A stretch of DNA of 64,000 nucleotides, from positions 52,449 to 116,448 of the forward strand of contig JARLGZ010000079.1 in NCBI GenBank assembly GCA_031292515.1, written 5' to 3'. Positions 42,002-50,247 of this stretch are shown here, piece by piece. Position 1 is the first letter of the stretch. Each line of letters opens with the position of its first letter. This DNA is from Puia sp. Its GTDB lineage: Bacteria; Bacteroidota; Bacteroidia; Chitinophagales; Chitinophagaceae. The notes under the pieces were generated by a model that had not been told where the DNA came from, made no database searches, and saw nothing but the letters and a program-made list of their open reading frames with translations. Position numbers and translations under genes: made by a program.

Positions 42002-43183
42002 CTATTCCCACCAGTGCGATTGCGGATAACTTTCCCCGACGACCACGGGTTCGCCGATCAGGGGTGTTGTAAGGGGGAGGCCCTTTTCTGCGGCTTCCCG
42101 CGTGACCCTCCGGATGGGTTCGTTCCAGGCATGGAGAGAAAGCGCGAATTTAGCCCAGTGGACGGGCAGCAGTCTTTTGGCGCCGAGGTCGAGGGCTGCC
42201 TGGACGGTCTGTTCCGGCATCATGTGGATATAGGGCCAGTAGGCATTGTATTGTCCGCATTCCAGGATCGCGAGGTCAAAAGGCCCGAATCGTTCGCCGA
42301 TCTCCTTGAAGTGGGTGTCGTAGCCGGAGTCGCCCCCGAGGTAGAGGGTATACCCGTCTATTTGGAGGACGAAGGAAGACCAGAGGGTGCCGCCTCTTTT
42401 TAAACCCCTGCCTGAAAAATGGCGGGCCGGTGTGGCCGTAAGCCGGGCCTGGGGGTAGCGGGCTGCCGTAGGAACGGCCGATGACAGGTTGGCCGTGGTA
42501 GAGAGGGGCGATGGGGTATGAGGGGGAGGGGTGGAGGTATCAGGGGTGAGTGCCGTGGGGGTAATGGCTGCGGGGAAAGGGGTTGAAGAAGGGAGGGAGA
42601 GTGGAAGGGGAAGCGGGAGTGTTGCGGTTTCCCACCAGTCGAGTTCGGTGAGCGGCTGGGCTGCCAGGCCATATTCCTCCAGGTGTTTGCCCACGCCCAG
42701 CGAAGTATAAACGGATTTTACGCCCGGGAGAATTTTTTTGACGGTGTCACTGTCCAGGTGGTCGTAGTGGTTATGGGTGATGAGCAGGACGTCGATCGGG
42801 GGCAGGTCTTCTATCGAATAAGCATCCGATCCGGGGAAGGCTTTCACCATAAAGGAGAACGGAGAGGCATGACCGCTGAAAACGGGGTCGACCAGGATGT
42901 TCAGGCCGGCGGCGTGTATGAGATAGGACGAATGCCCGAACCAGACGATGACAGGCTTATCTGACGGGAGGTTTTTCAGATCGGTCTTTACGGAAGGGAC
43001 GATTCCGCGCGGCCGGCTGTCCTTCGGTCTGTTGAGCGTTGCCGCGAGCATCGTGAAATAGGAGACGTCGGGTGGCTTCATCGGGGTGTCGGAAAGGTTC
43101 TGAAATGAGCCGTTTTTGAAGTTTGGCGATTGGAGGATCCTTAAGGTTCTGTCTTTTAGTCTGTCTTTTAACGGTTGCTGCAT
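42002..43183 (-). CDS. NAPE-PLD/UlaG-like metallo-beta-lactamase-fold hydrolase
   Basis: A 393-residue MBL-fold enzyme. The zinc ligands are in THNHYDHLD (residues 136-144), with further motifs WFGHSSYLI, ARHFSGRG, LYLGGDSGYDTHFKEI and LLPVHWAKFALS, as in the NAPE-PLD-like family. Residues about 189-245 are a Pro/Thr/Ser-rich insertion (PLPLPLSLPSSTPFP and on), lying between the usual DWW block and the ARLTATPARHFSGRG strand. This explains the extra length over typical relatives of about 330-340 residues. The insertion keeps the frame and the active site. The substrate is unknown. Confidence 0.88.
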   Translation of the reverse strand: MQQPLKDRLKDRTLRILQSPNFKNGSFQNLSDTPMKPPDVSYFTMLAATLNRPKDSRPRGIVPSVKTDLKNLPSDKPVIVWFGHSSYLIHAAGLNILVDPVFSGHASPFSFMVKAFPGSDAYSIEDLPPIDVLLITHNHYDHLDSDTVKKILPGVKSVYTSLGVGKHLEEYGLAAQPLTELDWWETATLPLPLPLSLPSSTPFPAAITPTALTPDTSTPPPHTPSPLSTTANLSSAVPTAARYPQARLTATPARHFSGRGLKRGGTLWSSFVLQIDGYTLYLGGDSGYDTHFKEIGERFGPFDLAILECGQYNAYWPYIHMMPEQTVQAALDLGAKRLLPVHWAKFALSLHAWNEPIRRVTREAAEKGLPLTTPLIGEPVVVGESYPQSHWWE

Positions 43184-43251
43184 GCACGGCCCTTTTTTGG
43201 GTATCCCTATTAACCCGCGTATCGCCGTTTTGGTTCATTTGGGAAACGTAT

Positions 43252-43400
43252 TAGTGAGTGGCCGGTAGTGAGTGGTCTGTAGTGAGCGGGGTAAAAGTGT
43301 TGGGGAGTGTCAGGGAAGGAGATTTTGAGGACATGGATAGCTGGGGGTGGGTTTTGAGGACGCTGACAGGGGGATGGGTGGATACACGAAAATCGATAGA
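43252..43400 (+). repeat. GTGAGTAG repeat in a divergent promoter region
   Basis: AGTGAGTGGCCGGTAGTGAG and related units at 43252-43290, then G-rich sequence with TTTTGAGGAC twice (about 43321 and 43354). This is the only copy of the family here that does not follow a gene 3' end. Confidence 0.6.
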
Positions 43401-43408
43401 TTTGGGGT

Positions 43409-44710
43409 ATGGGGACGGGTAAAGATGATTTTCGATTTTTGACGATTTGCGGGAGAGCTGTTGCTCTTGTGGCCGTTTGTCTTTTTTGTGTTTCCGGATA
43501 CTGTTCCGGACAGGAGCGGAACGATGCCTTTCTTCAGGAACTCCTACGGCAGCAGGCTTCTCCGGCGCTTATAAACGTGTTGGACCACCCCGATTCTTTC
43601 CGGTATCAGCTCATTTATACCCGGATCGACAGGGACCGGCAAAACCGGCCTCATTTTCGCAACTTCTATTACCGGGTCAACCCACTCGAGTATTTCAATC
43701 CCGCTTCTACGGTAAAAATGCCGCTGGCTTTTCTGGCCCTGGAAAAAATCGACAGTCTTGCGGCCTATGGAATAGACAAGTTTACGCCGATGTTAACGGA
43801 CAGCGGCTATAGTGGTCAGCACCCTGCCTATACGGATACGAGTGCCGCCGGCGGTCAGCCTTCGCTGGCACAATATATTAAAAAGGTATTCCTGGTCAGC
43901 GATAACGATGCGTATAACCGGCTCTATGAATTTCTGGGGCAGCGGGCCATCAATGAGCGTCTTTGGCAAATGGGGTATCGGGATGTGCGAATCACGCGTC
44001 GTTTTGTCCCGATGAGTGAGGAGGAGAACCGGCATACCAACCCGATCCGTTTTAAAAAAGGCGATCGTCTTCTTTATAGTCAGCCGGCTGCTTTTAGCGA
44101 TCTGTCTTTTGATTTTAGCAGGCAGGTGCAGATCGGCACCGGTTACCTGGACCGTAAAGATTCGCTGATTCACGCGCCGATGGACTTCACCCGGCATAAT
44201 AATCTTCCGCTTGCCGATCTGCAGCAGATCCTGCAATCGGTGCTTTTCCCCGAATCGGTCTCCCCGGCGAAGCGGTTCCGTCTGAATGAAGAAGACTACC
44301 GGTTCCTATATCGTTATCTTTCGCAATACCCGTCGGAGGAACGGCATCCCCGGTATGATACGGTTGAATATTTTGACGGCTATACAAAGTTCTTCTTTTT
44401 CAAAGCCGGGCGGACGCCGATTCCCTCGTATATCCGTGTCTTCAATAAGCCGGGTTGGTCTTATGGATTCCTGACGGACGTGGCTTATGTCGTGGATTTT
44501 AAGAACCGGGTTGAGTTCATGGTGAGCGGGGTCATCTATGTAAACCGGGACGGCATCCTGAACGATGATAAATATGAATATGATGAGACCGGCTATCCTT
44601 TCTTCAAGGAAGTTGGAAATATCATTTACCGGTATGAATTGACGAGGAAGCGAAGATACCCGCCGGATCTGAAGAAATTTAGTTTGTCCTACAGCCCGGG
44701 GGATTTCTAA
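43409..44710 (+). CDS. Exported serine hydrolase, beta-lactamase class A-like
   Basis: A 433-residue secreted protein with a hydrophobic signal about residues 15-34 (ALVAVCLFCVSGYCSG). The SxxK motif is in FNPASTVKMPLAFLALEKI, and an SDN-like motif appears in VSDNDAYNRLYEFLG, as in class A beta-lactamase/penicillin-binding folds. The remaining sequence (YSYGFLTDVAYVVDF region) completes the fold, but no clear KTG was located. Such Bacteroidota proteins are annotated as serine hydrolases, and peptidoglycan or beta-lactam activity is unproven. An alternative start inside the first 15 codons is possible. Confidence 0.75.
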   Translation: MGTGKDDFRFLTICGRAVALVAVCLFCVSGYCSGQERNDAFLQELLRQQASPALINVLDHPDSFRYQLIYTRIDRDRQNRPHFRNFYYRVNPLEYFNPASTVKMPLAFLALEKIDSLAAYGIDKFTPMLTDSGYSGQHPAYTDTSAAGGQPSLAQYIKKVFLVSDNDAYNRLYEFLGQRAINERLWQMGYRDVRITRRFVPMSEEENRHTNPIRFKKGDRLLYSQPAAFSDLSFDFSRQVQIGTGYLDRKDSLIHAPMDFTRHNNLPLADLQQILQSVLFPESVSPAKRFRLNEEDYRFLYRYLSQYPSEERHPRYDTVEYFDGYTKFFFFKAGRTPIPSYIRVFNKPGWSYGFLTDVAYVVDFKNRVEFMVSGVIYVNRDGILNDDKYEYDETGYPFFKEVGNIIYRYELTRKRRYPPDLKKFSLSYSPGDF

Positions 44711-44901
44711 CGAAATGGTTTTCCAGTCAGCGACCGGCGGATTGCATACTATGTAAGGCGAATGGCGGCTGTAACCGGCAGATTTTGGCCCAATCCCCTG
44801 ATAATGCAACAATCCGTATTAAATCCGGGGTGAGCGTTCCGGATAGGCGGCATTTTTTGTATATTTAGAGGGCCTTGTATGACTCAACCTATCCAGTATA
44901 T

Positions 44902-45489
44902 ATGACAGATGCGAAAGTCCCCACTGACGAGGACATCCTGGCCGGTATTCTCTCCAATCGTTTAAATGAAGTCATTCATTCCATTTATCGTCAATATGCG
45001 GGTATGGTGGGCGCCTATGTGGTCACTCATGGGGGGAGCGAACAGGATGGGGAGGATATCTTCCAGGAGACTGTCGTTGCTTTTATCGACCTCGTAAAAA
45101 AGGGTAAATACCGGGGAGAGGCGAGCATCAGGACATTTTTGGTATCTATAGCAAAAAACATCTGGTTCAACGAGGTGAAAAAGAAGAAGAGCCTTGACAA
45201 CCGGGGCCGGGTCTTCGAAATAAATAAGGGCGAGACGGATGCGGACGTCACAGAGGGCGTTTATAAGCGGGAGGTGACACAGCAACTCCTGTCCCTTATG
45301 GACCAACTGGGCGAATCCTGTAAGGCGATTCTCACGTTTTTCTATTTTGAGGGCCTGTCCTTTAAAGAAATCGTGGAAAAAATGCAATATGAGAACGACC
45401 AGGTTGTCCGTAATAAGAAGTATAAGTGTATGAAGGAGCTTACCGACCTGATCCGCGATAATCCCGTCCTGGCGGATTCTATTCAATAA
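44902..45489 (+). CDS. ECF-type RNA polymerase sigma factor
   Basis: A 195-residue sigma-70 family protein. Region 2 (about 25-95) includes GEDIFQETVVAFIDLVKKGK and RTFLVSIAKNIWFNEVKKKK. Region 4 (about 135-185) includes SCKAILTFFYFEGLSFKEIVEKM and a recognition-helix stretch with VRNKKYKCMKEL. The ATG at 44902 (MTDAKVPTDEDI) is preferred over a TTG nine codons upstream. TATATTTA at 44860-44867 is a one-mismatch promoter element. The next gene in the same direction encodes a TPR membrane protein nearly 1 kb away, and a CHAT protease lies beyond. In Bacteroidota these gene types often go together. Confidence 0.9.
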   Translation: MTDAKVPTDEDILAGILSNRLNEVIHSIYRQYAGMVGAYVVTHGGSEQDGEDIFQETVVAFIDLVKKGKYRGEASIRTFLVSIAKNIWFNEVKKKKSLDNRGRVFEINKGETDADVTEGVYKREVTQQLLSLMDQLGESCKAILTFFYFEGLSFKEIVEKMQYENDQVVRNKKYKCMKELTDLIRDNPVLADSIQ

Positions 45490-45718
45490 ATGTCAACAGA
45501 CGAGAAATGTCATCAACAGCGGATGGATTTGGTTTCTTTTATTCATTGATAATCAATTGATTGTAGAAAGTATTAAAAATCTTCCGGTTTTTGGGTTACA
45601 AAAGGGGCTCCTGCCTTTACTAATTTATGTAAGCAGTTCTTTGAAAAGCGGGAAAACGAAAGAAAACAAACCAAATTGTCCAAATCCTTGTAAAATTCAG
45701 ATCTGCCAGTAAAAAGCC

Positions 45719-45880
45719 TGATCCGATATCCTGAAAGCCGTCATCCGGTATCCTGAAGACTGTGGTCCAATATCCTGAAGATCCTGATCCATTGAATCCA
45801 AGACCTTTATCCGGTATCCTGAAAAATCAAGGTCCAAATCCTGAAAGACGATATCCAGATCCTACGAGTAAAACCAGCAT
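45719..45880 (+). repeat. Degenerate 22-bp tandem array
   Basis: TATCCTGAA or close variants start at 45727, 45749, 45771, 45815, 45837 and 45858, with a diverged copy around 45793, so the spacing is 22 bp or a multiple. TCCGG or TCCAA stands before several units. It lies in the roughly 990-bp gap between the sigma and TPR genes. A further stretch to about 46030 is rich in looser AATCCTGAAA motifs. Confidence 0.7.
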
Positions 45881-46135
45881 ACAGCAAGCCAATATCCCAG
45901 CATGCGAAAAACCAATGTCCTCAATGTCCATCCAATCCTTGAAAAACAAAATCCTTAAAAACCAAATCCCTGAAATTTGAATCGTCCGAATCCGAAATCA
46001 TCCAATCCAGATCCTGATGAAATCCTGAGATTTACTATCCAATGTCCCAGATGCGACCCTGATTCTTTCACCTGTAAAATTATTGTATGAAAGTGATCGT
46101 ACCTTTTTTGTAATTCCAATGCTGTAAGTGCCAAT

Positions 46136-46184
46136 TTTGTGTAAGTAGCAAATTGTGTAAGTAACAGACTGTGTAAGTAATCCA
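46136..46184 (+). repeat. Three-copy 16-bp tandem repeat
   Basis: TGTGTAAGTA begins three successive 16-bp units, ending AGCAAAT, ACAGAC and ATCCAA. It belongs to the same long intergenic region (45490-46480), in which I see no gene. T-rich sequence with TTTACG follows at 46380-46420. Confidence 0.7.
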
Positions 46185-46480
46185 AATCCTATGGTAGCCT
46201 CGGGTGTCCATCACCTGCCAATTTCTAAAAGTCAACGTATCCTTGAAACCCATTCCAATATCGAAGAAAAGCAATTGCTCCATTATCCTTTGAAAACGTT
46301 GACTTTTTTTCCTTTACTATTTTACAATTTATTATAGATTTCGCCTGGTTTTCCCGCTTTTCCGGTTTCCTGCTTTTTCGTCTTTACATTTTATGTTTTA
46401 CGCGTTTACGTTTTTGCTCTTTGCTCTTTTGAGAGAGATGCTTCTGAAAAATATAATCGGCAGTTTTTAAAGAATATATT

Positions 46481-47371
46481 ATGACACCCAATAAACACCA
46501 GCAATTGATCGACCTGTTTGACCGGGAGCTTTCCGAAGCCAGGCTTCGGGATACTGAGATCCGGCCCGGGAAGAATGCAATGGTCGATGGCTCCCGGACT
46601 GATGGTTCCCAGGTCGATGGGGATCCAGTGGACAGCGATCCGGATCAGGCCCGGGAAAGAGCGATTCTGGGAGTTGCGGTGGATGCTATCCGTTTACATG
46701 CTTTGTCCGCTGAGGTAAAGTCCGTGGCAAAGATGTATAAAGGGGAAGGTGAATCGGGGGTTGAAGACACGACCGGCAGGCGGGTTGAAGCCCACGTCGA
46801 AACGTCGGGCGAGCTAAGGAGCCTGTCCGCAGCTTCGGGTGGGGCGACTGTGCGGCGGTTAAGCATCTCTTCCCGGAGGATTGCGGCGATACTGGTGTTT
46901 GCGGTCTGCCTGGGTGGCGCCGGAAAATTTCTGTTTACCAGCCCTTCGGGTGTTTTCGATACCTATTATTCCCCCTATACGATGGGGAGCACGCGGGGGG
47001 CAGAGGGGCTTAGTACGCTCGAAAAGGCGTACCAGGACAAGGACTGGTCGTCGGTGATACACACCTTTCAATTTACGCGGTCGAAGACGGGTAAGGATTA
47101 TTTCCTGACTGGCATGGCATATATGGAGCGGAAGGAATATTATGAAGCCATTGGTCTCTTCAAGAACGTGATCGCATCGAATGAGCAATCGAAGGAAGCC
47201 TATTTCCAGGATGAGGCCGAATACTATCTAGCCATGAGTTACCTGGCTACCCATCAGACGGCCCAGGCTCTCCCTCTTCTCGATAAAATCAAGTCTGATC
47301 CTCATCATGTATTTAATAAGCAGGTTGCAGGTATGAGCGGGATCGATCTTTTGATCTTGCGCGCCAAATAA
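46481..47371 (+). CDS. TPR-type membrane protein of the sigma/CHAT locus
   Basis: A 296-residue protein. Residues 1-125 are polar and partly low complexity (a run of Asp/Gly/Ser-rich units around DGSRTDGSQVDGDPVDSD). A single membrane segment is at about 132-150 (AAILVFAVCLGGAGKFLF). The C-terminal part (about 175-290) looks like TPR helices (KDYFLTGMAYMERKEYYEAI, AEYYLAMSYLATHQTAQALP). This layout resembles membrane TPR proteins next to ECF sigma factors in Bacteroidota, where an anti-sigma or scaffold role is suspected but unproven. Its last 59 bp overlap the end of the convergent CHAT gene. Confidence 0.65.
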   Translation: MTPNKHQQLIDLFDRELSEARLRDTEIRPGKNAMVDGSRTDGSQVDGDPVDSDPDQARERAILGVAVDAIRLHALSAEVKSVAKMYKGEGESGVEDTTGRRVEAHVETSGELRSLSAASGGATVRRLSISSRRIAAILVFAVCLGGAGKFLFTSPSGVFDTYYSPYTMGSTRGAEGLSTLEKAYQDKDWSSVIHTFQFTRSKTGKDYFLTGMAYMERKEYYEAIGLFKNVIASNEQSKEAYFQDEAEYYLAMSYLATHQTAQALPLLDKIKSDPHHVFNKQVAGMSGIDLLILRAK

Positions 47372-50141
47372 AAAAGACGCCCGTAATGAGGGCTCCCAGA
47401 CAGATACAGCCTCCCAGCAAATAGAGCCACGCAAGGCCCCTTCCTTTTTTTATGACTGAATCCGTATTTCCCACCAGGATCAGATGCGCCCAATAATTCG
47501 GTGTGGTATAAATGGCGTTGCTATGGATATAATCCAGTTTGGCCTGGCGAAGGGCGGCGGCTTTTGTATAGCCTTTCTCCAGGTATCTGTGAAAGGCCTG
47601 CAGGATGGCTTCCGTGGAGGCGTCGTCCGCTTTCCAAAGGCTATTCACCGTGCTGGCGCAGCCCGCGTATAGAAATCCCCTCGACAAGCTCATCATGCCT
47701 TCGTTGTCCACCAGCTCTCCTTTTCCGCTTTCGCAGGCGCTCAGGATGACAAGGTCGGTGGAGTCCATGTTCAGCCCGTATAGTTCCTGCAGAAAGAGGC
47801 AGTCTTCCACGGCCCCCCCGTGTCGGGGATAGAAGCAGATCATGGAGCTCTGGCTATTCAGCGGATCGGATAAGGCATGTGTAGCCAGGTGTACGACCGG
47901 GTAATGATTCATCTCCTGCAAAAAGTGTTCTTTGCTGGCCTGTTCATTGAGGAATTGTCTGCCTGGCAGACCTGCTATTTCGGGTGCGGAAGCGGGCAGG
48001 CGGTCCATGAATTTCAGGGTATGGGTATTGACCCATTCTCCTTTGCCGGCGAAGGGTGCGAAAGACAGGACGGAATAGTTGTCGAAGACTTCCCGTTTCC
48101 GTAAGAAGGGGCCCGCGAGGAATTTTGCGGATAGCTGATAGCTGATCGTGGTATTTTCTATCAGCGTATGTCCCTGGTCGTCCGCCGGCAACGATTCGAA
48201 GGGGAGAAGATAGAAAATATCATCGGGGATGATGGTCCATTCGTCCGTTCCTTTCAGGGCTTCCCGGATGGGTCTGACCAGTCTTTCCGAGAGCCGCGCC
48301 TCCAGCGGCCGGTTGCCAAAACGAAGACCGGTTCCTGTTTCGTTCAGCAGGTCGATCCATTGCTGAACATCGTGCGACAGGGAAGGGAACGAGTCGATAA
48401 AAATATAGCGGAAGGAGGATTTCGTAAGGAGGAACAGGTGCAGTCCCTCGGCCGAGACAAACAGGCTTATGAGGGCCTGGCGGGTATCCAGTTGCTCCCG
48501 CAGGTCTTTTATGGAAGGGCACGAGTCGCTGAATTTCATCTTGCAATAATCACTGTTTAATTCCATGTTCTTTTGTACGAAAGACAACTCGATCTCGTAA
48601 TCGGCCTTCTGGCTTGCCATGGATTGTCCGGCCGACCGGGCGTGTTCCGGATCGCTTTTTAGTTCCAGTCTTGCGATATTATATTTTATAGCCCTTTGTC
48701 TTTGGAGGAGTTGCGGATCGATGCCGGGGATCTTCCTGGAGTCTATCAGGTCGAGATTGCCTGACAAAATAGAGGCCTTGCTTTTTTCGGCGGTTACAAA
48801 AGCCTCTTCCAGGTAGGGGCCGCCGGGGTGGAGGCGATCCAGTTCCAGGCTTACCAGAAAGGCATTTTCATAGAGAAATTGGTTGTTTTTTTTCAGGAAG
48901 AGCCTGGCGTCGTCGGTCGTATAGGTTTTCTCGATATAACGGAAAAGCAGGATGGCGCTGCTATACGCCTGCCTGGCGGCGAGCAGGTCTTCTTCCCGGC
49001 CGTGTTGTTTATAAAGGGTCTTTAATGCGTTGGCCTTGGCGGACAGCGCATCGAACAGGCGGTAGGAGGCGAAAGAGCCTGTGAAATTGAGCGGGTTGGC
49101 GCGGATATCTGTGTTTTTAAACGTCCCCGAAAAAGTGATGATGGCGCGTTGCAGGCAATCGATAGCGGGGAGAACCAGTCCGTCTGTCATCAATACCTGC
49201 GCCCTGTACAGGTCGTTGATGCCGGCATCAATTTTTGTCTGCCTGGCCGGGCTCACCTTCGTGCGCCATTTGTCGAGAAAGTACAGCGCGGAATCGTTTT
49301 CTCCCATAAGATATTGCGCATAGGCCATTTCGTTGAAGATGCCCGGTACTTTTTCCGGGTTCGCCTTGCGGTAGAGGGTCATTGCGTGTCCGTATTCGCC
49401 GAGGCCTATATAGGATTTGCCCATGTTGAGATCGATCTCGTCGGAGTATTTGCCCGAATTGCCAAGACGGCGATACATTTCCAGGGATTCCCTGTACGAG
49501 CCTAGTTTATAGAGGCAGCTGGCGATGTTGTTGGCGAAGCTGTTGATGGAGGTCTTGTCATCCGGCCTCTCTTTGCGGATGATCTCCATGGCCCTGTTGA
49601 AATAGTTCCTCCCCTGAAGATAGTTGCCACTTTCGTAATACAGGGCTCCCAGCGCGTTGTAAAGCCGGTCCCTTTCTTCCAGGCCGGGATGTTTATCTGC
49701 GATCCCTTCGGCCTTGTTCAGCAGCGAATAGGCGGAATCGAAATTGTCAGCGTGATAGTAATCGGATCCCGCATAGATGTAGACTTTGAATGACAGGGAG
49801 TCGCTCCAATCCGGATGGCGCCGGAAGCATTGCAGGGCGCCCTGGTAGGAAGAGAGGGCCTCCGTGTAACTGCCTTTTATGTCCAGCAGGATACCCTTTT
49901 TGATATAGGACTGAAAGAGGAGGTCTTCCCGGGAGTGGCTATTTTCTGCCTTTTCGATGACCTGGCTGAACAGGGTAAGGGCCGCGAGATCTGTTTCCCG
50001 GGTGGGATGGGATAGGTTAAAGAATTGATCTGCTTTATGGTACAGCGTCTTTATGCCATCGGGTGGAGGGATGGGATCGGCTCGCATGCCCAGGGCATGG
50101 ATGAGCAGTAGGACGGATATTGCGAAGGTTTTTCCCGGCAT
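47313..50141 (-). CDS. CHAT-domain protease with TPR repeats
   Basis: A 942-residue protein with signal MPGKTFAISVLLLIHALGM. TPR repeats cover about 40-330 (for example YNALGALYYESGNYLQGRNY and IGLGEYGHAMTLYRKAN), followed by a helical linker to about 590. The caspase-like CHAT domain (about 600-890) keeps the predicted dyad H755 (VHLATHALSDP) and C803 (LVILSACESGKGEL). It ends with a membrane segment (about 904-926). The topology suggests a periplasmic TPR/protease part held in the inner membrane by the C-terminus. CHAT proteases act in programmed proteolysis and signalling, and in some defence systems. The partner here is probably the sigma/TPR pair. It overlaps the convergent TPR gene by 59 bp. 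Confidence 0.9.
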   Translation of the reverse strand: MPGKTFAISVLLLIHALGMRADPIPPPDGIKTLYHKADQFFNLSHPTRETDLAALTLFSQVIEKAENSHSREDLLFQSYIKKGILLDIKGSYTEALSSYQGALQCFRRHPDWSDSLSFKVYIYAGSDYYHADNFDSAYSLLNKAEGIADKHPGLEERDRLYNALGALYYESGNYLQGRNYFNRAMEIIRKERPDDKTSINSFANNIASCLYKLGSYRESLEMYRRLGNSGKYSDEIDLNMGKSYIGLGEYGHAMTLYRKANPEKVPGIFNEMAYAQYLMGENDSALYFLDKWRTKVSPARQTKIDAGINDLYRAQVLMTDGLVLPAIDCLQRAIITFSGTFKNTDIRANPLNFTGSFASYRLFDALSAKANALKTLYKQHGREEDLLAARQAYSSAILLFRYIEKTYTTDDARLFLKKNNQFLYENAFLVSLELDRLHPGGPYLEEAFVTAEKSKASILSGNLDLIDSRKIPGIDPQLLQRQRAIKYNIARLELKSDPEHARSAGQSMASQKADYEIELSFVQKNMELNSDYCKMKFSDSCPSIKDLREQLDTRQALISLFVSAEGLHLFLLTKSSFRYIFIDSFPSLSHDVQQWIDLLNETGTGLRFGNRPLEARLSERLVRPIREALKGTDEWTIIPDDIFYLLPFESLPADDQGHTLIENTTISYQLSAKFLAGPFLRKREVFDNYSVLSFAPFAGKGEWVNTHTLKFMDRLPASAPEIAGLPGRQFLNEQASKEHFLQEMNHYPVVHLATHALSDPLNSQSSMICFYPRHGGAVEDCLFLQELYGLNMDSTDLVILSACESGKGELVDNEGMMSLSRGFLYAGCASTVNSLWKADDASTEAILQAFHRYLEKGYTKAAALRQAKLDYIHSNAIYTTPNYWAHLILVGNTDSVIKKGRGLAWLYLLGGCICLGALITGVFFIWRARSKDRSRSYLQPAY

Positions 50142-50215
50142 CGGGCTTGAATTGTCTGTAGAAATCGGCTCTTAGACAATTCAAACGGATTGCGGTGTAC
50201 ATTATTGCCGGGGGG

Positions 50216-50247
50216 CCTACGGTATATTACCTACCTACGGTATATTA
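50216..50247. repeat. 14-bp direct repeat spanning a stop codon
   Basis: CCTACGGTATATTA occurs at 50216-50229 and 50234-50247. The second copy contains the stop codon of the lipoprotein gene on the minus strand. Confidence 0.6.

Noticed and set aside
45762..45980. 72-codon frame in the 22-bp array
   Set aside because: Its sequence is just the translated tandem repeat, with no family and no promoter.
45719..46184. CRISPR array
   Set aside because: Units of 16-22 bp are contiguous and degenerate, without unique spacers or cas genes.
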